A stretch of DNA of 64,000 bases from Alitta virens (lineage: Eukaryota; Annelida; Polychaeta; Phyllodocida; Nereididae), in the NCBI GenBank assembly GCA_932294295.1, contig OW028583.1, positions 3,768,501 through 3,832,500 of the forward strand, in the 5' to 3' direction. Under the pieces are notes generated by a model. The model was not told where the DNA came from. It made no database searches and was given only the letters and a program-made list of their open reading frames with translations. How positions within the stretch are numbered: the first letter of the stretch is position 1; the number at the start of each line of letters is the position of its first letter. Below are positions 11,000 to 22,900 of the stretch, piece by piece. Position numbers and translations under genes: made by a program.

Positions 11000-13900
11000 A
11001 TGAAAATGGACAGGATCTCCGTTGGCGATGAAGTGCGTTTCGCGACGAGTCCAGATGTGGTGGAGGTAGCAGCCGGACCATCTGCAGTTTCCTATCCGGA
11101 TGAACACAATGGTCCGTACCATCCGGATTATGTACGGACCAAAACACCCCGAGAGAGGAAACTGCGGATGAGGGTGGCATTAAACAAGCAAGGATTGTTA
11201 GAGCTGAATTTGAGCGCAAGAGATTTACGAGATATCCCATCTGAAGCGTTTAATTTCACCCGGTTGGAAGTATTGTTGTTGTCAAAGAATCGCTTGACAT
11301 CTTTAACAAACAGTATATCACGGTTACATCGACTGAAAGTATTAGATATCCGTAAGAACATTGTAGTGAGCTTACCGGAGACTCTCATAAACTGCGTACA
11401 TCTACAAGAACTTGATGTGTCCCACAATCAACTCACGGTGCTTCCTAAATATATGAACGCTTTACGAAACCTCAGGATCTTAAAGATGAACCACAATCAG
11501 TTTGATAATCTTCCTAGTGAAATTGGTGACTTGGAGTCTTTACGAATACTTGAAGTTCACCACAACCGACTGTGGCATCTTCCGACGAGTTTTCAGAACT
11601 TGAACAACGTACGCCAGTTGAATCTGGGGTCCAATGCTTTCGATCAGTTTCCCATAACTGTGTGCTACATGAAGAACTTAGAAGCCTTGGACTTTCGGTC
11701 GAATCGTCTCATTACCCTGCCAAAAGAGTTTGACAAACTCAAATACATCAAGGAAATAAACTTAAGTCACAACAAGATGGAAACTGTACCTTACTCTATA
11801 CCTGGTCTAAAGGCCTTACATTCATTGGACTTATCTTCGAACAAACTCAAATCATTACCCGCAAGACTTGCCCGCTGTTCGCGTCTCAAATTACTCATTG
11901 CTAGCAACAATCAAATCACAAACTTACCAAACAATTTGGAATCTTTGGAATTCCTGAATGTTGACCAGAATTTCATCAGAAACTTCTCGGTGTCTCGAAT
12001 GAAACGGTTACGCCACTTGAGTGTGAATTACAATGGACTAGAGAATTTACCGCTCGGAGTGATGAATCTGCAAAATCTAGAGGTGATGAAATTATCCCAT
12101 AACCAAATCAGTTATGTCAGCCAAGACATTGGCCTAATGAAGAGGCTTCGGACCCTTGATCTCTCCCACAACAACCTAACCAGTTTACCATCAGTGATTA
12201 ACGAGTTGGAAAACCTGGAGAGTTTCAATGTTAAAGGAAACAGAATCGCTCACCGTGTTGGACATGAGGAACATAGAGAGAGGTAAGTAATATCAAAATA
12301 TGTGTATTGCGTATGCCTCAAAGAAAAATAAGGCCAATTTGTACATACCACACCTCCATACATACCACCTCTAAAGAACTTATTATCTATCAAAAGACAT
12401 TTAAAAACTTTCCTTTTCAAACGGGCTTTAATACCTAATTTAAATACTGAATTTTAAATTTCTCGATTTCACTTCACTTTTGTACTTTACTCAATTGTTT
12501 TAATTATGCTTTATTAGTAATATGTAGCACCTATAAATGCATAATAATAATAATAATAATAACTCTAACAGACTCGGAAACTAAAACCCTGAAAGACGTC
12601 ATGTGATTCCAAGACTCCCGTTGCCTGAGTGACAGCCTTAGCCAATGGAAGCCCTGAATTCACATGATGTCTTCTGCAATAGAGTCTTTTCACTAAGCAG
12701 CCCTGAATTCAGCAAGACATAAGTCTTTCTTCTCCTCTTCAAACTAATTTTTCTTTTCAGATATAAAAGATTATAACTAACATATTCCATAAATATAACT
12801 TTCTCAGGGAAATAACAAAAATCAACTGAATGATAAGATGTTAAATATACATTAAAATGCACTCAAAATACTGCTGCTTGGATGCACTTTTCTTCAGCCA
12901 ATCACAGTCAAGGGCGGCAACTTTTTCAGCGAATAGAATTGCAGTATTCTGCGGTAGCCACCTGGTCGAAATATTAAGAAGCTTCCGTGAAAATCCACTA
13001 TTAGAAGGCCACTGAAAGCAGAAAAATTTATAAACCTTTGATTTTCACTAACTTGAGATATTTTGACAATGACTCACTCACCCCCATAACCAAAATTTGT
13101 TGGAAAAAGTGCATTATGGCAGACCCAAATTTATAACCATATTTAGGTAGCCTCGTTGCTATACATCGGACGTCAAATGTTTGACTTCAATGAATGACGT
13201 CACAAACAAAAAGCGGCTGATTTTATTTTTTATGGCAAGAATGATGTTTATTTTTCCTTTTTCTCGGGGACTGCCACCCCCAAAGCCCCATTACCCTTCA
13301 GAAAATGTTATTCTTGTTGCTATAGAGCTTCAAAACTTGGTGACTGTTGGTCATAATAATGGTACATTTTATATTTTATGGATGCCAAATGCCAAATTTG
13401 GTCATAAATTTGGGTCCGCTATACTACAATAAACCCAAAATGTTAATCAAATACCATTTATGTCATAGATTGACAAAACGTAAACTAATTTATCGGATAA
13501 AGCAGCCTAACTTGTTAGTCAAGATGGTTGTGGGAGTAAATCAATCTTAACAGTCAAAATGTCTGAAATCTTAGTCAAAAGGAATTGAGTCAGGCTTGAA
13601 AATAGGTCTGTTTTGGTTTAATCACAATCGTCCAATGAGCAAATTTGGTTTTTAAGTTTCTGTAGAAATTACTACTATACTAGTGGATTTTCACGGTAGG
13701 TTCTCTGTATTTCCACCAGGTAGCTACCATAGAAAATTGCAATTATATTGGCTGAAAAGGTTCACGCCCTTGACTCTGATTGGCTGAAACAAAGTTCATC
13801 CTAGCAGCAGTATTTTTAGTGCATTTTAATGTATATTTTACATCTTATCATTTTGTTGCTTTTTGTTATTTCGCAGAAAAAATTATATTTATGGAATCAG

Positions 13901-16900
13901 TCAGTTATTACCTACTATGTTTGAAAAACAAAATGAATGATAAGTGGAGAGGAGAGACTTATGCCTTGCTGAATTCAGGGCTGCTCAGTGAAAAGACTCT
14001 ATTCACTTGGTCAATCTATTTCCGTGTCTAATAAATGAAAAACTATCATAGAGTGGCCAGCTGCTATGCATGTAGAAAATCATACCCTATTCAACTTACA
14101 GCAGAATCCATAGACTTGGAGACAGAACCGCAGAAGATGTCCTGTGAATCCAGGACTCCCAGCGGCTACTTAAAGCAGTCCTTCAACCAACAGGAGTCCT
14201 GGATTCACATTACATCATCTGGAGTTCTGTTTCCAACTCTATGAAATCTACTGTAAGACTAACAACTGTATAATACTAAAAAATGACGGAGTAAATATTT
14301 ATGCCATTCAAATCAAAATTTTTTTTTTTTTTAAGACCACCGCCAAAGAAGGGACTGAGTGGAATTTTGGCCAGAGACAAAAGGCACCACACAGATGAAG
14401 AACTCTTGACAGAAGAAGAAGAATGGTATGGAAGAAGTAGGTCAAGGTCACCCAGGAGAAGAAGACACACCAGGAAGCACCAAAAGGTAAAGTTGCTGCG
14501 CTGCTTTTACCACAGGAAACCACAGGGTTGTAATTCAATTGAATGAGAATGAATATTACTTGATCATGTAAATGTAAATTTGAGGTTTATGGTTATCACC
14601 CAACAGGGTCTCACCTGACAGTAAAATCACACCCTTGCCACAACAAGCCATTAGACCATGGCATCTACTAAACAAGCTTTAGGAGCTTGGTGGTCTAGTG
14701 ATAAGACGCTCCCCTGCTCCTCTGAAAGACCCGGGTTCAATGCCAGGCCCGGGCACCCTTCATGAGCAACATCCCAGCTGCTGGATGTCGTTCAGATGAG
14801 ACGTTAAATTGGCGGTCCCTTGTACTCAAAGAGTCTATGCTGATGCAAGTGAAAGATTCCATCCATGGGGTAATTGTGTAACATGGGTGGACTCCTTCTC
14901 TCTCTTACCTCATCAATCAACCCTCGGCAGCAGCAAGAACTTGCCTTAGAGGGCTGCACTTCCCATATCAATCTATCTATTTTTCAAAACTTTTACTGTA
15001 CCCGGTATGCTGGATTGGGTCTAAATTATGCCAGTGTTGGTCATCGGCGACCGATTTCAGGCCAATGAGGTAATGTTATTTGGTAGGCACTTCTGCGTGT
15101 AACTTATAAATTCTACACTTTTGTACTTCCACAGGCAACCACATCTTTAAAACGTAAAAAGGCATTAGCCAAGGCGACTCAGTATGAACCACACTCCAGG
15201 GTGACTCAAGCCACACAGTATACTCCAAAATCAACTTATGTTAGGGACAGACCTCCTTTGGACTACCAGGCCAAGTCTGCTACTCTTCCCCACTTTTTCA
15301 ATGGAGTCAATGGCCATGCAAATGGTAAGGGTTAACATCAATGAAATATAATGTAATGTAATAGTAAAATACACAAACAAGGTATTGCTTTGCACAACTT
15401 TTATACATTTGTTTATATTAAAACTTCATTATAAATGATCTTGTATTAACATTCCTTTCATTTCACCCCGGACCATTCAACACTAACTTATTTGCTTAGT
15501 GCCATCATGGAGCCTTCTTATGGCTCTATGGTCCCAATATCATGTACAATGACATCTGTCTACTGCTAATATTGTTCACGTTGCCAAATAACTATTCTTT
15601 TTTTCTAAAATAATTTTCTTGTAATTCTTGTAATTCCAGTGATGTCAGCTCTAAAGCTTACTTACAATTGGCATGTCCCCCCCCCCCCCCATTCTTATGG
15701 ATACCTCTAACCAATAGCTTGTATCTAAATATTCCTACATGGCCAATTGTGCCACGTGCATTTTCCATGAAAAGGATAAACACATGAAAAAGGCATGGTT
15801 TTTGCCTCATTATAATTAGCTAAAAACCATGCTTTTTCCATGCGTTTATCCTTCTCATGGAAAACGCATGTGGCACATTTGGCCATGTATTGGCTGAAGC
15901 TGCCAGGTGGGGTCAGCCCCAATTAATGACCACATTATCATTATAACGTCTCCAACTTTATAGATAGGTTTGATACTTAGTAGTCTTAACTGTGAGGTTG
16001 TTTCAATATTGAGATGATTCTAACTATATCATGATGATAACTTTGTGATTTTGTTTTCTAGAAGTGAAGTCAGAAAATCTCTGGAAATATATACATATAT
16101 ACTTCCTATTAATTAATATATATTTAGCTCTATTTTGAAGTAAATCATTCTGAAAATAGTTATATCGTACACATTAAATAAGGAATGTATTTTTTGAACA
16201 TGTTAATATGTATTATATATGTAAAATATAACTGTGTTTATGATACAAGCTGTATGTGTGAAAGATTCTGATTGGATTTTATAAGGAGTGGATAAACAGC
16301 TAAACTAATGTTAACTTCTATGTAAAATACTTTAATTTGGTGGCTGGAACCATCTGTAACTATAGTCTTTGTTGTTTTCCCTATTTTTGATTATTTCTGA
16401 TTGCTTTTATTTATTTTTATTTTTTGTACTTGTGACATATATGTCTTTTTTTACATCTTCCGTCAATAAAAATTATATTATATTATATATATTACATTTC
16501 AGGTAAAGTCCACCAGACTGACCACCAAAATGTCCACCAGAATGGAATAAATGGTTACTCCAATGGTCATGGAGTGGACACGTACACTGAAACATGGGTG
16601 ACAGAAAGAAACAGGAATGTCTCGAGTCTTAGGAGCAATGCAGCAACCATCAATGACACTGCAGGTAAATGAAACCAGGGAAATTCAGTCACAAACAGTA
16701 TGGTGCAAAAGTCTTTAGCCATCCTCAAACTGATGCTGCAGCAAGGAAATACATTTTATACGTGATTATTGTGTTGCCGGCAGGGTTGAACATACTAACC
16801 CTGAATGAATTACAGATATAAAATAGGAAAAACAATAGAGAAGAAAGTTTGTGTTTCTTCTGGTTCATGTCTTTTATTTGGTATGGTCCCCATTTTACTG

Positions 16901-19900
16901 ATAAAACTGCATGAACTGGCTCTTAGAGGCTGCCCAGTAATTTTACTGCAATTCTGTCCTAACATAATTAAAAGGTACCTTAAACACAAATACAAGTTGT
17001 CAAACTTTTATTACAAGCAAAGTGCAGGATCACTTGTTCAGATGAAGGTCTACATATGAGCATTTTAGTCCAAGCATAGTGCGGGATCACTTGTTTAGAT
17101 GAAGGTCTACATATGAGCATTTTATTCCAAGCATAGTGCGGGATCACTTGTTTAGATGAAGGTCTGCATATGAGCAAATAACACATAATGCTTTAGGCTG
17201 GCTCAAGACTTTTACGCAGAGTACTGTATTAACATCACAAATTTTACAAAAAACTTAACAGTGCAACCCAGACAGCATTTCAAATTTGGACAAAATCGAC
17301 ACAATTTCAGTAATTTTGATACAATGTTGTTCCAATGGCGGTAATATTTACACGATGCTGGTCCGATTTCGAAAGCCATCTGGGAATGTTGTGAATTGAT
17401 CAATCAAGTTAGGGAATCGATTGGTTAAGCAAAATCGGCTAACTAACTTGATGGGTCCAAACAAAGGACAGATTGGTGACATCACTGGAAGATTTTTACT
17501 ATTGTTCAACAATATTTGATAAATATTGGATAAAATACTATTAAATGGTTCATGGATATCTGCAGACATCCTTGTCATTCTTTTATAAAGATTCACATAA
17601 TTTCATGATGAGTGTAATATTGGCTTTATGGAACGCACCGATACCACGAACATCACAAAAACTGACATCGCATTCACAAGTCCAATATACTGGTCCGTGC
17701 TCGTGTGACCTTGTACCCGGACATACCAATACAATTAGAGCCTATCATATATAATAGGTTCTGATACAATACATGATGTCATCACAGCCCAATTATTGAT
17801 GACGTCATCTAGTATTGTGTGATGGTGACGTCATGTATTGTGTTATTACTGCCGCGTCCTAGGTCATAGGTCACACGTGAATTGACCAGCCCTATATTTG
17901 GACGGGTAACCCAGTATCTCGGCCACCAACGCTATTCATCCACCCAGAACATACAATGATAATATTGATCGTTGATATTTTGATCAAAAATATACAAATA
18001 ATACCATAAAAAGGGATTAAGGACATAGAGGAATTTAATTTACAGAAAAGGCAGTATGGTGTATATTAATCGGATGTTGGATTACCATTTTTCATCAAAA
18101 TGCATACATTGTCTCCAATTCACAACTTTTTTAACATTTATTTGATACATGCAGTACTTGTTATATTATCAATATAATATTATATAGTGGATAGCGAAAA
18201 TCCAACATTAAGAAAAATCATATCACACTGCAGACATCCAACATACTTAGCAGCAGAAAGTGACCAATATATACTCTGCTACTGTACAACATACACTCAT
18301 GCTGGATGACAATGAAAATTCTGATTGGCTGAATTGCGAATATTACAAGAATAAAGCGATTTTGGTCTAAATAATATACCACACAATAAAATTTGGTGCA
18401 ATCTTTGATGAACTAGAGAAGGATTGGACACTTCGTCAAAGGTTCACACTGCGCTTCACTGCCTTCCAAATGACAAATTGATGATGCTGTAATAGACCCA
18501 AGTTTTACAACTTCCCGTCACTGATTCCATGGGGAAACAATGGAAAGGGGTGCTAAATATGTATTCATATCCCATGAAATGCATATATTTCAAATGCACA
18601 CAGTATAAACTTGACATTTTTTCCCTTCTTTGTTTTTCAGACTTAAATTGTATATAAATAGGCAAGTTTTTATCAAAATTTTATAACACATGTGCGCACA
18701 TCTGCTGAAAATTAGGCATGTTTGAAGGTCTGTATCTCCGTTCGACAACTTACGACGATTAAGGCATAATAGCCAGCATGAAGTCAAGGTTTTCAGCTTT
18801 TCAATGGATATGGTCTGATCTGTGGCCCTTACGGCTTCTTGAGTTATCACATGATTAACATAACATGTTTCACAAATATTAGTTCCAATCTGGCTAATTT
18901 TAGTCCATAACCTTCTTAATATTAGGGCTAGAAATTCAGTAAAAACACTTTTAGAATCCTGGGATCATGCCGCATTCACTGGCAGTGATGTCAATGATAG
19001 ACAAAAAGACAAAGAATTTCGACTTCGAAATTTAGGGAGTTAATTGCTGCTGATGCAGGGCATCACTGATGAGGGGTGTGCTCACTGAAGCGCAGTTTGA
19101 ACATCAAAGTATTTAAGGAAGCAGCAGGGGTTCTTGGGCCAGCTCTGGGCGAATTTGACTCTTCTTAATTCACCTAATAATGAATATTGTTTTATCACTT
19201 TCGAAGTGTCCAATCCTTCTCTAGTTCATCCAAGGTGCAATATATTGCATGACTCTCAGCCAATCAGAAGCCAGGGTTTCTTCAAGCCATATGTCATATT
19301 AGAAGATCCACGTTGAGAATATAATAACAGTTGTATACATACAAAATAAAATCATTTCCATTCAATTCCATTTTTTTAATCTTATCATGTAAAGCACTGT
19401 CGTGCAGCAGCAAGTGCTGGATACTGGGATATCATAAATATATAATATTATCTTTTTCAGGGGATGACCAAAGTCTGGGTGAAGAAGATTTCGATTTTCA
19501 ACCAACAACAGTAAGAGACTTACGACTCCTTGGAGTTGCTAGTGAAGTGGAGACGATGCTCAACAAACAATTAATCGACCCGTTACAACCGGGCGAAAGC
19601 ACATCGGCAAACACCCACCACCGAGGGATTTTCAAAAAGGGGTAAAATTCTTGTTGTTTCCACCCTTTTTACGTGCATCAAGACACTGACGACATTTTGA
19701 TTACGTAATATAATATGTCATTACTTGACCATTGTTCTTGCAATCTGTGACCTCACCAAGGCCATTTGTATACTGATCGCTAAACTTTATCTGAGTAGCA
19801 AAAGAGGCCAATGAGGCAAAAATACCAACATGGCTGCTCCATACTCTCCTTTCACAGAGCAGTCCTCTAGTCATTTTTGTCTGATTGACCTCTCTTTGTA

Positions 19901-22900
19901 CTCAGATATAGCATTGTGACGTCATCAGTAGACAATGGCCAAGGTGAAGTCACTGAGTGCAAGAACAATGGAGAAGTAATGATGTCATAATATATGACGT
20001 AATCTAAATGAGGTCAATGAGTCAAAATTGCCAACATTGTGAAAAAGGGTGTGTATGAACAATATAATGTCTGTATAGGACCACACTTGGTCTCACATTA
20101 ATAGTCTTAATGGTGAGATGATGAAACCCTAAGGCTTAATGTTATTTAGAAAACAGGAAGCCAGTTTCTTGGCCTGGGTTCGAACGGTCCTGTTTTAGGA
20201 AACACACACAAAAATACATGCAGAATTTCATACAAATTCAAACCTGTCTACAAGTCGACCGCTCGCGCCATCTATAGTGATTTCAATTACTGGGCGAGTC
20301 TGGAGCGAGCATCTACAGAATCTCATTTAGAGCAACTCACCAACATTATTGCACAACTAACCCAGCCACTTTTGACCTATGGTCATCGATTCAAAGTTGC
20401 TCAATGTTTTTCAAGGAATACAAACCGGCCAAAATTAGGATATTTATACGCTGTTTACGAAGCAATGTAGAGCAGTGAACTTCGAACTAATTTGTTCGGT
20501 CAGCAATACGTTGTACGTGTGTAGCAATAACGTGAATGCAGGTCGCTTGAGGTTCCAGGGACCCTGAAGATGCAAGGGTCCCGAGCAGAGACAGGATTCA
20601 AACTGTAATAGAAGTGAACCAGCTTAATGAGCCATCAGATTTTATGGTATCATTCAAATATTTCATGTCAGTGGTTAATCTATTGCTATAATATCAGGGC
20701 AGGGGCCTAGCTCAGAGGTAGCGCTCTAGGCTTCCAATGGTCCCTGCCTGTCCTAATTAGCCCAACTGGTGCAGAAATACAGGACGTAAAGCCCTAATCG
20801 CACACACATTGCTATAATATCAATGTATCCATTACTATATATTTTGGTCAAAATTCACGACTGTGAATAATTTTTTAGTAACTGCATTTCAGCAACATCA
20901 AATTAAAAGTTTACATAAGCAATTTAGTCATTTGTTTAGAAACCCTATCTAGTAAACAGCTGGCCTGCAATCTAAGCAAGAATACTAGAAATTTAGCTGA
21001 TCTTTTGAATGGTACAGGTGTTACCATATTAACCAAATCTGTGCACATCACTAACTGTGATCTTTACACTGTTGTTTGTTTGCAATGGCGATGGGGTAGC
21101 AGTTCTGAGCTTTGCAAAATTTATGACGGGAGAGTGACTGTAATATTGAATGTGTGCCGTGTAAACTTCACAGTAATATTTATGCAATTCATCATGTTAT
21201 ACTATAGCATGCAGTATTGATTATATAATACACATGTATGTTAGGCTTATATTGGTAATGCAAAAAGTCACATGAAGTCATATTGACTTGATCTATTTAA
21301 TATATATATATTTTTTTTTTTTTTTTAAAGTCATATCGACTTAATAGTATGTGTAAAAATATTTTACACCATTTGCATCAAGGGGAGTGCAAAACCAATA
21401 TGGAATACAGTCAAACCTGTGTTTAGCGACCAGATGGCTGCTGAATACAGGGATAGCTGCTGCAGTCGATCGATTCTCTCAGACAATTGTATGTTCAATG
21501 CGGCCCACATTTAATAAAAGTACATACGTATTCATTTTAAAAATCGACAATAACACGAGTAAGAGCGTGCCTGCAGTCCTGTCATTTTGCTTGGTATTTG
21601 TAACAGGTTGAATAACTATTACCTGGACAGCATACACTCATCGGTGCCTACTATCACCATTTCACATCATTGAAAATGAGTAAATAGGCTAAATCGGCGA
21701 TGACTAAGTCATTCAGCGTAACATATAACGATTTTAAGAAGCAGAATTTGTAATAGTAGTAGTGTGTGCACTCATTTTTTTTTCAGTATACAGTAGATTC
21801 ATATAGGTAGGAAGGCTGAAAAACCGCATGCACATATAATCCCATGAAAAAATATAAAGATCTGCATGGCCCTCATTCTGCAAACTCACATATGTGGGCC
21901 ATGCTTGCTTGGCTCTTCAAGCTGATAAAGTTATCCATTTTAACTACCTTTTTTAGTCCAAAGGATTTTCAGTGTGTATGCAGGTAGAAGTTTATTTCTT
22001 TATATATTTTCTGACACTTATAGGGTAAATCTACTGTTTTTCTGAGTGTAGACATTTGTAATGGGTGGTCACCCTATACAGGTGGTTGCAAGGTCAGGTA
22101 TTTTACAGTGGATTTCATAGACTTGGACAAATGACAACCAATTTTATGACCACCAATTTAATGACCACCAATTTAACATCTCGGAGTTCAATCCCAGGCA
22201 TGGGCACCCTTGATGAGCAACATCTCAGCTGGATTTCGTTCGGATGAGACGTTAAATTGGTAGTCCCTTGTACTCAGTCTTTATGCCGAGGCAAACAAAA
22301 TATCACACCCATGGGGTAAATGTGTGAAATGGGTGGACTCCTCCTCACCCACTTTATCAATCGACCCTCGTTAGCGTCCAGAGCTTACCTTGGAGGGCTG
22401 CACTTTCAATATCTATATATCTATCTATCTGTCATGCGAATCCTGGGCTCCCATTGGCCCAGACTGTAGCTCGTGCAGCCTATGGGAATCCTGGATTCAC
22501 ATGACGTCATCTGGAGTTTTGTTTCCAAATGTATGACATCTACTGTCATCAAAATCACCATCTTTTCATTATTTTCAGGGTTAATGCATATGGTACCCTG
22601 AAAACCCTCAAAGGTCTAGTCAACTCAATACCCTCAACAGAGGGCAATGAGTACTTTTCCAACTGGACCATGGCACCCCAAGGGGAGCCCTTGGACCCTC
22701 TGATGAGTCCCAGTGGGACACTGCGTATGAGCGAAAACATCTTCATGCGAAAGCCGGTTCCTTCGTCTTCCAGTCTCTTCATAAGGACAAACGCAGATGT
22801 TTTCAAGGTATTTAAATGTCTCAATGCCTCAATGCTGGTGGGTGTGTGGGTGAGACGGGCTTTATGTCCCATATTTTTGCCAGATAGGGCTGATCAGGAC

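Noticed and set aside
10986..11427. Minus-strand frames opposite LRR exon 1
   Set aside because: Antisense shadows of the strong LRR coding sequence.
16980..17186. Reverse frame with a repeated 19-residue peptide
   Set aside because: It is the 57-bp tandem repeat; 57 is a multiple of three, so the repeat stays open by chance.
22555..22872. Minus-strand frame of 105 codons
   Set aside because: Antisense to coding exon 6 of the LRR gene.
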